A stretch of 64,000 nt of DNA from Oscillibacter valericigenes (GTDB taxonomy: Bacteria; Bacillota; Clostridia; Oscillospirales; Oscillospiraceae). The position numbers and the translations under genes were made by a program. Positions 25,429-33,339 of the stretch are shown one piece after another. Under the pieces are notes generated by a model that saw nothing but the letters and a program-made list of their open reading frames with translations, did no database searches and was not told the DNA's origin. Positions within the stretch are counted from its first letter, which is position 1, and each line of letters opens with the position of its first letter. The stretch lies in the NCBI RefSeq assembly GCF_021531915.1, contig NZ_JAFBIV010000010.1, positions 19,348 to 83,347 on the forward strand, written 5' to 3'.

Positions 25429-25487
25429 GAAGCGGTGGGCAAAGTCCGAAAAACCTTGTAAACACTGGGCTTTTCGGCTTTTTCAAC

Positions 25488-26777
25488 TTATTCCCACTCG
25501 ATGGTGCCCGTGGGCTTCGGCGTCAGGTCGAACAGTACGCGGTTGACGCCCTTCACCTCAGCAGTGATGCGGGCGGTGATATGCTGCAGCAGGTCGAAGG
25601 GCACATTCTCCACGGTGGCGGTCATGGCGTCCACGGTGTTGACGGCGCGGATGATGACGCACCACTCGTCAGCCCGCTTGTTGTCCCGCACGCCCACGCT
25701 CTTCAGGTCGGGAATGGCGGTGAAGTACTGCCACACCTTGCCCTCCAGGCCGTTTCTGGCAAACTCCTCCCGCAGGATGGCGTCGGATTCCCGGACGGCC
25801 TCCAGCCGGTCACGGGTGATGGCGCCCAGGCACCGGACACCAAGGCCGGGGCCGGGGAAGGGCTGCCGGTAGACCATGGAGGCGGGCAGGCCCAGGGCCA
25901 CGCCGCAGGCGCGGACCTCGTCCTTGAACAGCATCTTCAGGGGCTCCACTAGCTCGAAGTTCAGGTCCTCCGGCAGGCCGCCCACGTTGTGGTGGCTCTT
26001 GACGGCCTTCACCGTCTTGGTGCCGGACTCGATGATGTCGGGATAAATGGTGCCCTGGCCCAGGAACTGGATGCCGTCCAGCTTGCGGGCCTCCTCTTCG
26101 AAGACGCGGATGAACTCGGCGCCGATGATCTTGCGCTTGCGCTCCGGCTCAGCCACGCCCGCCAGCTTGTCCAGGAAGCGGTCCACGGCGTCCACATACA
26201 CCAGGTTGGCGCCCATTTCCTCCCGGAAGACCTGCACCACCTGCTCGGGCTCGCCCTTGCGCAGCAGGCCGTGGTTCACATGGACGCAGGTCAGCTGATC
26301 GCCGATGGCCTTGATCAGCAGAGCGGCCACCACGGAGGAGTCCACGCCGCCGCTGAGGGCCAGCAGCACTTTCTTGTCGCCCACCTGGCGGCGGATCAGC
26401 TCAATCTGGTCGGCGATGAAGTTGTCCGTGTTCCAGTTGGCCTCTGCCTTGCAGGTGCCGAATACGAAGTCCCGGATGGCCGTTTCCCGAGTCTTGCCAT
26501 CGGCGGCCAGAGGGGCAGAGCCCTTGTGGTCGATGGCCCAGAGGGGAAGGCCGCTGCCGTAGACGGCGGCGGAGGCGTCGATCTCCACGCCGTCCACCAC
26601 CCGGTTGACGCCGCCGTTGAGGATGATGCCCTTCACATTGGGCAGGGCCGCCAGCTCGGCGGCGGAGATGTCGTGGGGATGGATCTCGGTATAGACGCCC
26701 ATGGCGCGGATCTCACGGGCGAGGCGGGGGTTTTCTTCACTGCCCAGGTCCAGAATCAAAATCATGTCCTGTTTCAT
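25488..26777 (-). CDS. GMP synthetase paralogue lacking a functional glutaminase domain
   Basis: A 429-residue protein. The C-terminal synthetase part is complete: PP-loop [16 protein letters not shown] (about residue 140), [34 protein letters not shown] and the terminal GTIEWE, so XMP amination with ATP is plausible. The N-terminal glutamine amidotransferase domain is only about 115 residues. It starts with the usual fold (ILILDLGSEENPRLAREIRA and GIILNGGVNRV), but the nucleophile loop GICYGCQ of the other guaA is WAIDHKG and the region carrying the catalytic His and Glu is missing. It would need free ammonia or a separate glutaminase. ATG 26777 follows AGGAGG. Its 3' end is an attachment site. 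Confidence 0.88.
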   Translation of the reverse strand: MKQDMILILDLGSEENPRLAREIRAMGVYTEIHPHDISAAELAALPNVKGIILNGGVNRVVDGVEIDASAAVYGSGLPLWAIDHKGSAPLAADGKTRETAIRDFVFGTCKAEANWNTDNFIADQIELIRRQVGDKKVLLALSGGVDSSVVAALLIKAIGDQLTCVHVNHGLLRKGEPEQVVQVFREEMGANLVYVDAVDRFLDKLAGVAEPERKRKIIGAEFIRVFEEEARKLDGIQFLGQGTIYPDIIESGTKTVKAVKSHHNVGGLPEDLNFELVEPLKMLFKDEVRACGVALGLPASMVYRQPFPGPGLGVRCLGAITRDRLEAVRESDAILREEFARNGLEGKVWQYFTAIPDLKSVGVRDNKRADEWCVIIRAVNTVDAMTATVENVPFDLLQHITARITAEVKGVNRVLFDLTPKPTGTIEWE

Positions 26778-26945
26778 AGAATCCTCCTGCAAATATTTGG
26801 TACGATCATCCTACCATGAAAGGCCCCACATACGCAATAGAAAGGGCGAAAATTGGGGGAAAAGGGGAAAAGCAGCAAGACTGGAGGTGGCGCGCAGCGG
26901 GAGACTGTGATAAAGTGATCACATGATACGAAAGGGGAGGACCGT

Positions 26946-28070
26946 ATGGAGCGATATGTATTGGTGCCGGATTCCTTCAAGGGAACGCTGGCTTCCAGAG
27001 AGGTCTGCGCCATCCTACGGGAGGAGATCCTGCGGGCAAAGCCGGATGCGGAGGTGGTCTCCATTCCGGTGGCGGATGGAGGTGAGGGCAGCGTGGATGC
27101 TTTCTTGACAGCAGTGGGCGGACAGCGGGTGCAGGTCCCATGCCACGGCCCCCATATGGAGGAGATGACCGGGTTTTACGGCCTGCTCCCCGACGGTACG
27201 GCTGTGGTGGAGATGGCTGCCGCAGCGGGCCTTCCCCTGGTGGGCAGCCGACTGGAACCGGACACGGCCACCACCTACGGCGTGGGAGAGCTGATGGCGG
27301 ACGCTGCGGCCCGGGGAGCCAGACGCATCATCCTGGGCCTTGGAGGCAGCGCCACCAACGACGGCGGCTGCGGCGCCGCCGCGGCCCTGGGAGCCAGATT
27401 CCTGGATGAACAGGGAAATGCCTTTTTGCCCACGGGCGGGAATCTGGACCGCATTGCCCACATCGACCTCAGAGGCCAGCGGTCCCTGCCGGAGATCACG
27501 GTCATGTGCGACATTGACAATCCCCTCTGCGGCCCCACGGGCGCCAGCGCGGTGTTCGGCCCCCAGAAGGGGGCGGACCCGGAGATGGTCCGGCGGCTGG
27601 ACGGGAACCTGCGCCATCTGGCGGAGGTCATTCGCCGGGACCTGGATGTGGAAATTCTGGACCTGCCCGGTGCCGGCGCAGCCGGTGGCATGGGCGGCGG
27701 TGCCGCGGCCTTCTGGAACGGAACATTGAAGATGGGCATTGAAACGGTGCTGGACACCGTGGGTTTTGACGAGACCGTTCGGGGCGCCCGGCTGGTGATC
27801 ACCGGCGAGGGGCGCCTGGACGGCCAGAGCCTGCGGGGGAAGGTGGTGTCCGGCGTAGCAGCCCGGGCCAAACGGGCCGGTGTGCCGGTGGTGGCCCTGG
27901 TGGGCGCCGTGGGAGAGGGCGCCGACGGGATCTATGACCTGGGGGTCTGCGGCGTGTTCACCACCAACCACAGGCCGGAGCCCTTCGAGGAGGCCCGCCT
28001 CCACGCCGCTGACAATCTGCGGCGGACCATCCGGAACCTGATGGGCTTTTTGAAGGCCGTGGAGGGGTGA
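26946..28070 (+). CDS. Glycerate kinase (GarK/GlxK family)
   Basis: A 374-residue enzyme phosphorylating D-glycerate to 2-phosphoglycerate with ATP (family-based; 2-kinase for GarK-type proteins). Seen: MERYVLVPDSFKGTLASREV, SIPVADGGEGSVDAFL, the Gly-rich LGLGGSATNDGGCGAAAALG (about residue 135), FGPQKGAD and VITGEGRLDGQSLRGK. Length normal. ATG 26946 has GGGGAGG upstream. It links glycerate salvage to glycolysis; no neighbouring glycerate uptake or dehydrogenase gene is obvious. Confidence 0.92.
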   Translation: MERYVLVPDSFKGTLASREVCAILREEILRAKPDAEVVSIPVADGGEGSVDAFLTAVGGQRVQVPCHGPHMEEMTGFYGLLPDGTAVVEMAAAAGLPLVGSRLEPDTATTYGVGELMADAAARGARRIILGLGGSATNDGGCGAAAALGARFLDEQGNAFLPTGGNLDRIAHIDLRGQRSLPEITVMCDIDNPLCGPTGASAVFGPQKGADPEMVRRLDGNLRHLAEVIRRDLDVEILDLPGAGAAGGMGGGAAAFWNGTLKMGIETVLDTVGFDETVRGARLVITGEGRLDGQSLRGKVVSGVAARAKRAGVPVVALVGAVGEGADGIYDLGVCGVFTTNHRPEPFEEARLHAADNLRRTIRNLMGFLKAVEG

Positions 28071-28086
28071 CCGGGCGGGACAGTTC

Positions 28087-28115
28087 TTTACAAATACCCC
28101 GAAACCCAGTATAAT
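28087..28115 (+). promoter_or_regulatory. Promoter of the SdpI-like gene
   Basis: TTTACA-N17-TATAAT, 37 bases before the ATG at 28152. Confidence 0.75.
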
Positions 28116-28151
28116 ACTCCCCAACGGATGACAAAAGGAGGGCTTCGCCCT

Positions 28152-28877
28152 ATGAGCAGTAAGAAAAACAAAAAGATTCCCGGCATGACCCGGGAGATGG
28201 AGATGGAAAGCGCCCGCATGTTCGGCAAGCACGTGACCAAGGAAAAGGCCCTGCTGCTGTTCGTGGTGACCATGCTGGCCTGCGCCATGCCCATGCAGCT
28301 GGGCCTCCGCCTGTGGGACAAGATCCCCGAGATCGTGGAGACCGGCCTGATCGGCATGGACGGAAAGGATGACTCCCTGCCCCGGGCGGCGGTGGTGTTT
28401 CTGGTGCCCGGGCTCATGTGCTTGCTGAACCTGATTTGCCACGGGCAGCTGTGGTTCAACCAGAAGCGTATGACGCTGCCCAACACGCCGGTGCGGCTGG
28501 TGGGCCGGTGGGGCTTCCCCGTGATTTCCGTCCTGTTCTGCAGCGGCCTCATGCTGGAATCCGCCGGCGGCGGGCTGTCGCTGCTCTTCCTGACGCCCTG
28601 TGTGCTGGGACTGGTACTGCTGATGCTGGGCGGTCACGTGTGGGACTGCCCCCGGGATGCAAAGATCGCCCTGCGGTTCTCCTTTACTGAAGGGAATGAG
28701 CAGGCCTGGCGGGAGGTCCATCGCTTCGCCGGCTGGCTGTGGTCCGTCGGTGGTCTGCTGGTGCTGGAGGCGACCATGCTGACGGATGGCACCAACATGA
28801 TGGTGCCCCTGCTGGGACTGGTCCTGCTGGTGGTTCCCGTGATCTACGGCTATCTGCGCGGCAGCCGGCTGAGGTGA
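28152..28877 (+). CDS. SdpI/DUF1648-like integral membrane protein
   Basis: A 241-residue membrane protein with about six hydrophobic segments, a conserved-looking first periplasmic or cytosolic stretch (WDKIPEIVETGL, LPNTPVRLVGRWG) and the SdpI-family C-terminal motif EVHRFAGWLWSVGGLLVLE. SdpI is the immunity/signalling protein to the SdpC toxin in Bacillus; most homologues have unknown roles and no toxin gene is nearby. The ATG at 28152 follows AAAAGGAGG. Family placement is moderate. Confidence 0.65.
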   Translation: MSSKKNKKIPGMTREMEMESARMFGKHVTKEKALLLFVVTMLACAMPMQLGLRLWDKIPEIVETGLIGMDGKDDSLPRAAVVFLVPGLMCLLNLICHGQLWFNQKRMTLPNTPVRLVGRWGFPVISVLFCSGLMLESAGGGLSLLFLTPCVLGLVLLMLGGHVWDCPRDAKIALRFSFTEGNEQAWREVHRFAGWLWSVGGLLVLEATMLTDGTNMMVPLLGLVLLVVPVIYGYLRGSRLR

Positions 28878-28957
28878 CACAAACGTGGAAGGAGCCGGAT
28901 GCCGGAGCGGGGAAGATTCTGCGCAGCAATGGGCTTCATGAACGGTAACTGGCTGTA

Positions 28958-28992
28958 AATGCCGCAGGTTTGCAAGAAAAACCTGCGGCATT
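28958..28992 (+). terminator. Intrinsic terminator after the SdpI-like gene
   Basis: 14-bp perfect stem AATGCCGCAGGTTT / AAACCTGCGGCATT followed by ACATTTATT. Confidence 0.75.
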
Positions 28993-29032
28993 ACATTTAT
29001 TATGCCCCTGATTTTAACAAAGTGGCCAAACT

Positions 29033-29042
29033 TTGAATTCAA
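29033..29042. promoter_or_regulatory. Palindrome TTGAATTCAA upstream of the FadR-type gene
   Basis: Perfect 10-bp palindrome followed by TTTT; the same 14-mer occurs at 34169, and a 9/10 copy at 33159, all in this locus. It lies 20 bp upstream of the -35 box of the FadR-type regulator and next to the inverted repeat CAAAGT-N6-ACTTTG (29018-29035). Confidence 0.4.
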
Positions 29043-29061
29043 TTTTCTACGATTGGCGTTC

Positions 29062-29090
29062 TTGACGGGAAAAATGCGGCGGACTATGAT
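29062..29090 (+). promoter_or_regulatory. Promoter of the FadR-type regulator gene
   Basis: TTGACG-N17-TATGAT, 70 bases before the ATG at 29161. Confidence 0.7.
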
Positions 29091-29160
29091 AAAAGCAGAA
29101 ATCGCCTTGACGGAAGTGGTACGAAGACCGGTCCGCTGGGGCGCTGAAAAGGAGACAGCC

Positions 29161-29856
29161 ATGCAGCTGGCAAAGAAGGGAAGCGGCGACCAGAAGATTC
29201 CTGAAAAGGTCATGTGGGCGCTGATTGATGCCATAGAGAGTGGCCAGATCAAAGTTGGTGAAGAAATGCCCTCGGAGCGGGACCTGGCGGAGACGCTGGG
29301 CGTGGGCCGGGGGTCCCTGCGGGAATGCCTTGGTATCCTGGAGTTTTTGGGAGCGATCGAGAACCGGGGCTACCGGAAGGCGGTGGTCCGGGACGCGGAT
29401 TACATTCGCAGGATCATCTCTCTGGTGCGGGTCTCCGATCAGGAGGGCATCCAGGACGATTTCAGTGAGTTCCGCCGGGTGACGGAGGCCGCCATTGCGG
29501 AGCTGGCCAGCCAGCGGGCGACCGAGGAGGATCTGGAGCAGCTCCGGGCGGCACTGGCGGCACTGGAGGCTGAACCGATGGACTATCAGAACGACGTCCG
29601 CTTTCACGACGCCCTGGCCAAGGCCAGCCACAACATGATGCTGGCAGCCTCTATCCATCTGGTCAACGCTATGCTGGGGGATATCCGGACCCGGTTTGGC
29701 GGCCACGAGGATTATCAGAAGAGGACCCATGCCTCCCACTGCGCCATTTACGAGGCGGTGCGGGACCATGACGCGGCCCGTGCCAGATCGGAAATGGAGA
29801 AGCATCTGCAGATCGTGGAGGAATATCGGGACAAATATCCGGAGAAGTTTGAATAA
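29161..29856 (+). CDS. GntR regulator, FadR/FCD subfamily
   Basis: A 231-residue regulator. N-terminal winged helix (ALIDAIESGQIKVGEEMPSE, RDLAETLGVGRGSLREC) and a C-terminal all-helical FCD ligand domain with the metal/ligand histidines in DVRFHDALAKASHN and HASHCAIYEAV. FCD regulators sense organic acids. The palindrome TGGTCCGACCA, a textbook FadR-subfamily operator, lies downstream of the promoter of the adjacent TRAP operon, so it most likely represses that operon until the acid is present. ATG 29161 has AAAGGAGA; the longer frame from 29002 overlaps the promoter. Confidence 0.92.
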   Translation: MQLAKKGSGDQKIPEKVMWALIDAIESGQIKVGEEMPSERDLAETLGVGRGSLRECLGILEFLGAIENRGYRKAVVRDADYIRRIISLVRVSDQEGIQDDFSEFRRVTEAAIAELASQRATEEDLEQLRAALAALEAEPMDYQNDVRFHDALAKASHNMMLAASIHLVNAMLGDIRTRFGGHEDYQKRTHASHCAIYEAVRDHDAARARSEMEKHLQIVEEYRDKYPEKFE

Positions 29857-29926
29857 AAAAATGGTGATTTGTGCAAAACAGAGAGAATTCCCGGCAGATT
29901 TTGGCGGACCTTCTTGGAGTCTTTAT

Positions 29927-29955
29927 TTGACTAAAAGGCCGTGGAATGGTATGAT
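29927..29955 (+). promoter_or_regulatory. Promoter of the TRAP transporter operon
   Basis: TTGACT-N17-TATGAT; transcription would start near 29962, leaving a 157-base leader. Confidence 0.75.
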
Positions 29956-29970
29956 AACTTCAGATGCAGA

Positions 29971-29981
29971 TGGTCCGACCA
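29971..29981. promoter_or_regulatory. FadR/GntR operator in the TRAP leader
   Basis: TGGTCCGACCA, a perfect palindrome around one base and the known FadR-subfamily consensus (TGGTNNGACCA-like), about 10 bases past the predicted transcription start. A roadblock-type repression site for the adjacent FCD regulator is inferred. Confidence 0.7.
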
Positions 29982-30118
29982 AGTTGCGGTCGAACTGAAA
30001 GAGTCCACAACTCAGAAATACAGCCGTATTTCTGTGGAGCGGCTGCCGGGGAGCGTCCTCATGGTGTGGAATGAGGAAGAGCTGGTGGCTGCAGCAAAAC
30101 GAGGAAGGGATTGATTCA

Positions 30119-30631
30119 ATGAGAGTCTACAAAAAGATCATGGATGCTCTGGCCGGTGTTGAAGCGGTCGTGCTGTCCCTGATCACCGTGTTCGTGACGG
30201 CGTTGGCCTTTATCAATGTCGTCGTCCGTAAGTTCACCAGCAGTGCCTTCGGCTGGAGCGAAGAGCTTGAGGTGAACCTGTTCATTCTGATGATCATGCT
30301 GGGCTGCGCTCTGGCCATTCGTGAGGGCAGTCTGATCAGCCTGACGCTGATTTTTGATCGTCTGAAGAAGAACGGGAAGAAGATCTTTGTCACGATCTGC
30401 ACGGTCGTCTCCACTGTGTTCTGGGTGTTCCTGCTGAAGTATGGCGTGGACAAGGTCCTCTCCCAGATCAAATCCGGAAAGACGACCCCGTCTCTGGGCT
30501 GGCCGGAATGGGTGTTTACCATATTCCTGCCGATCGGTGCGGTATTCCTGATCATCCACACCATTGAGTATTTCATTGACGCGATGTCCGGTACGCTGAA
30601 GCTGGATGGAGAGGAGGGTGACGCAGAATGA
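30119..30631 (+). CDS. dctQ: TRAP transporter small permease (DctQ)
   Basis: A 170-residue protein with four hydrophobic helices. The DctQ pattern includes FINVVVRKFTSSAFGWSEEL and LGCALAIREGSLISL. Together with DctM it forms the Na+-driven membrane part of a tripartite transporter for an organic acid. The ATG at 30119 has GAGGAAGG upstream, and the 3' end overlaps dctM by 4 bases. Confidence 0.93.
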   Translation: MRVYKKIMDALAGVEAVVLSLITVFVTALAFINVVVRKFTSSAFGWSEELEVNLFILMIMLGCALAIREGSLISLTLIFDRLKKNGKKIFVTICTVVSTVFWVFLLKYGVDKVLSQIKSGKTTPSLGWPEWVFTIFLPIGAVFLIIHTIEYFIDAMSGTLKLDGEEGDAE

Positions 30632-31938
30632 TCAACCTGATCCTGTTTGGTTCTTTCTTTGTCATGCTGCTGCTGAACATCCCCATCTGCGTCAGCCTGG
30701 GCATGTCCGCCATCTTCGCCATGCTTTACTCCGGGGACAAGCTGTCCATTGTTCCCACCAATGTCTATAACGGCATGGCCAAGTTCCTGCTGATGGCCAT
30801 TCCGTTCTTCGTCCTGTCTGGCAACATTATGGCCAAGGCCGGCATTTCCACCCGTCTGGTCCAGTTTATTGATGACTGTATCGGACACCGGCGCGGCGGC
30901 ATCGCCATCGTCTGCGTGGTGGTTGCCTGCTTCTTCGGCGCCATCTCCGGTTCCGGTCCGGCCACCGTGGCTGCTCTGGGCATCATTCTGATCCCCGCCA
31001 TGATCAACCGCGGCGGCTTCTCCGCACCCTTCTCCTCTGCCATGATGGCAACGGCATCCTCCATCGCCATCGTTATCCCGCCCTCCATCGCATTCGTGGT
31101 GTACGCCTCCATTACCGGCGTCTCCGTGGGTGAAATGTTCATGGGCGGTATCATCCCCGGCATCATGATGGGCCTGGCTCTGGTCATCATCATTATGATC
31201 GAGGTCCGCAAGAAGGGCCTGACCGCTTCCCGTGAAAAGGCCACCTGGGGCGAGCGCTGGAAGTCTTTCCGCACCGCTTTCTGGGGCTTCCTGATGCCCG
31301 TCATTATCTTGGGCGGCATTTACGGCGGCTTCTTCACTCCCACCGAGGCTGCCGCAGTCTCTGTGGTGTACGGACTGATCGTCGGCGTGTTTATCTATCG
31401 TGAGGTCAAGGCCAAGGACCTGGTCGAGATCCTGGTGGACTCCGGCAAGACCACCGGCGGCATCATGCTGATCATCGGTGCTGCCACCCTGTTCTCCTAC
31501 ATCTGCACTGTCCACGGCATTTCCGCGGCCGCACAGAACCTGCTGCTGAATATCGCCGGCAACAAGTATGTATTCCTGGTGATCGTCAACATCATCCTGC
31601 TGATCGCCGGCTGCTTCGTGGACGCTAACTCTGCGTTCTACATCTTCATGCCCATCATGTACCCCGTGGCACAGCAGCTGGGCATTGACCTGATCCACTT
31701 CGGTATCATCGCAACCGTGAACCTGGCCATCGGTCAGGTGACTCCTCCCGTGGGCGTCAACCTGTTCGTGGCCATCGGCGTCAGCGGCAGACTGCGTGAT
31801 ATCAAGGACAAGACCCGCGTCACCATCGAGACCATGTCCAAGGCCGTGTGGCCCATGATCATGGCCTGCGTGATCACCCTGCTGCTGGTCACCTACATTC
31901 CCTTCTTCTCTCTGGTCCTGCTGGGCCGAGGCTTCTGA
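30628..31938 (+). CDS. dctM: TRAP transporter large permease (DctM)
   Basis: A 436-residue, about 12-helix permease. Signature segments: MAIPFFVLSGNIMAKAGIS, GAISGSGPATVAALGII, VIPPSIAFVVYASITGVSVG, FFTPTEAAAVSVVYG and GQVTPPVGVNLFV. It moves the acid handed over by DctP using the sodium gradient. Strong codon bias compared with the upstream core genes suggests high expression. Confidence 0.95.
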   Translation: MINLILFGSFFVMLLLNIPICVSLGMSAIFAMLYSGDKLSIVPTNVYNGMAKFLLMAIPFFVLSGNIMAKAGISTRLVQFIDDCIGHRRGGIAIVCVVVACFFGAISGSGPATVAALGIILIPAMINRGGFSAPFSSAMMATASSIAIVIPPSIAFVVYASITGVSVGEMFMGGIIPGIMMGLALVIIIMIEVRKKGLTASREKATWGERWKSFRTAFWGFLMPVIILGGIYGGFFTPTEAAAVSVVYGLIVGVFIYREVKAKDLVEILVDSGKTTGGIMLIIGAATLFSYICTVHGISAAAQNLLLNIAGNKYVFLVIVNIILLIAGCFVDANSAFYIFMPIMYPVAQQLGIDLIHFGIIATVNLAIGQVTPPVGVNLFVAIGVSGRLRDIKDKTRVTIETMSKAVWPMIMACVITLLLVTYIPFFSLVLLGRGF

Positions 31939-32004
31939 TCTGTGATCACATATTGATGTGATATCAGATATACAATGTCCCCAAAAAAATAAGGAGGAAA
32001 AACA

Positions 32005-33066
32005 ATGAAAAAGTTTCTTGCACTGATCCTCGCGCTCGTCATGAGCCTGTCTCTGGTCGCCTGCGGCGGCGGTAAGACCGAGGAGAAGCCCGCGGACACC
32101 AAGGAGCCCGCACAGAGCACCGATACCAACGTTGCTCCCGAGTTCGAGAAGATGACCTGGAAGTTCGCCTGCTCCGCCAACGACCAGTCCAACTGGGTCG
32201 GCGCTGCCAAGGTGTTCGCTCAGATCGTCGGCGAGAAGACCGGCGGTGCCATCACCGTTGAGTACTATCCCCAGGACCAGCTGACCGCCGGCAGCCAGAC
32301 CGAAGGTATCCAGGCTATGCTGGACGGCACCACTGAGCTGTCCATGCACTCTAACCTGATCTGGGCTGCTTTCGACTCCCGTTTCAGCGTTGTGTCCCTG
32401 CCCTTCCTGTTTGCCAACACCGACGAGGCCGATGAGAAGCTGAACGGCGAGGGCGGCAAGGTCCTGCAGGGCATCATGGAAGAGAGCGGCGCTCACCTGC
32501 TGGGCATTGCTGAGAACGGCTTCCGTCACATCACCAACAATGTCCGTCCCATCGAGAAGGTGGAGGACATGCAGGGCATCAAGTTCCGCGTGGCCGGCAA
32601 CAAGTTGCTGAACAAGGCCTACACCCTGTGGGGCACCAACTGGTCCAACGCCAACTGGTCCGAGGTCTTCACCGGCCTGCAGACTGGTACCTATGAGGGC
32701 CAGGAGAATCCTCTGCCCACCGCTGACTCCGCCTCCATCGCTGAGGTCACCAAGTACATGACCTACTGGACCGGCGTGTATGACTGCCTGTATTTCTGCA
32801 TGAACGGCGAGCTGTATGATTCCCTGTCTCCCGAGCTGCAGGCCATCGTTGACGAGGCCGGCGCTGAGGCTTGCGCTTGGCAGCGTGAGCAGAACCGCAG
32901 CGAGGACGAGGGCATCATCGAGAAGTGGGAAGCCGCTGGCATCCAGGTCACTCGCCTGTCTGAGGAGGCCGCTGCTGGCTTCCGTGCCGCTGTTGAGCCC
33001 ATGTACAGCGATCCCGAAGTCGTCGATATGCTGAGCCAGGAGCTGATTGACGCTTTCACCAAGTAA
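32005..33066 (+). CDS. dctP: TRAP transporter substrate-binding lipoprotein (DctP)
   Basis: A 353-residue DctP-family binding protein with lipoprotein signal ending SLVAC (Cys about residue 18) followed by a Glu/Pro/Thr linker. The mature part has the conserved GEKTGGAITVEYYPQDQLTA, the long-helix region and the ligand-arginine segment MQGIKFRVAGNKLLN (Arg that binds the substrate carboxylate). It is separated from dctM by 66 bases with a small hairpin, a common way to raise the dose of the binding protein. The ligand is a carboxylate by family knowledge; identity unknown. Confidence 0.94.
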   Translation: MKKFLALILALVMSLSLVACGGGKTEEKPADTKEPAQSTDTNVAPEFEKMTWKFACSANDQSNWVGAAKVFAQIVGEKTGGAITVEYYPQDQLTAGSQTEGIQAMLDGTTELSMHSNLIWAAFDSRFSVVSLPFLFANTDEADEKLNGEGGKVLQGIMEESGAHLLGIAENGFRHITNNVRPIEKVEDMQGIKFRVAGNKLLNKAYTLWGTNWSNANWSEVFTGLQTGTYEGQENPLPTADSASIAEVTKYMTYWTGVYDCLYFCMNGELYDSLSPELQAIVDEAGAEACAWQREQNRSEDEGIIEKWEAAGIQVTRLSEEAAAGFRAAVEPMYSDPEVVDMLSQELIDAFTK

Positions 33067-33101
33067 TTGGGGCGCCAACCATCTTAAGCTTATGAAAGTA
33101 A

Positions 33102-33137
33102 GGCATGACCGCATGTTTGCGGTCATGCCTTTTTTTA
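33102..33137 (+). terminator. Intrinsic terminator of the TRAP operon
   Basis: 11-bp stem GGCATGACCGC / GCGGTCATGCC followed by eight T residues. Confidence 0.93.
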
Positions 33138-33218
33138 TTTACACAAAGAGGAGAAAAATGAATTCAAAATGACGAAAATCAGCCTTAATTTTTGGCACTA
33201 TAAAATGCGCGAGATGGC

Positions 33219-33247
33219 TTGTTGGATAAAAAGAGGAGTGTTATAAT
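33219..33247 (+). promoter_or_regulatory. Promoter of the second GntR gene
   Basis: TTGTTG-N17-TATAAT. The transcript leader carries CGTGCGGTA (33282) and its exact complement TACCGCACG (33312), a 9-bp inverted repeat 21 bp apart that could be an operator pair or a hairpin. Confidence 0.65.
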
Positions 33248-33339
33248 CGGGGCAGATGGAGAAAATGCCGAAAAGTACCCGCGTGCGGTAATGGCAGTCC
33301 ATCAGCAGAAATACCGCACGTTGGATATAGGAGGATGAC

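Larger units (their letters stand above)
24212..25506. mobile_element. Miniature guaA-targeted integrated element (internally deleted)
   Basis: Bounded by a core TTACTCCCACTCG (24212-24224) and the 3' terminus of the GMP-synthetase paralogue TTATTCCCACTCGATGGTG (25488-25506). Inside each end is the same repeat pair CTTATCA with 11-bp period: 24325/24336 on the left and 25411/25422 on the right. Contents are a truncated excisionase, divergent operators and an intact XRE regulator; integrase and mobilisation genes are absent. The order regulator-terminator-repeats-guaA matches the right end of the tet(W) element at 56.7-57.5 kb. Confidence 0.75.

Noticed and set aside
30127..33126. Minus-strand open frame of 999 codons opposite dctQMP
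   Set aside because: Antisense shadow: rich in His, Asp, Gly and Gln, no domain, no ribosome site; the plus strand encodes recognisable TRAP proteins.
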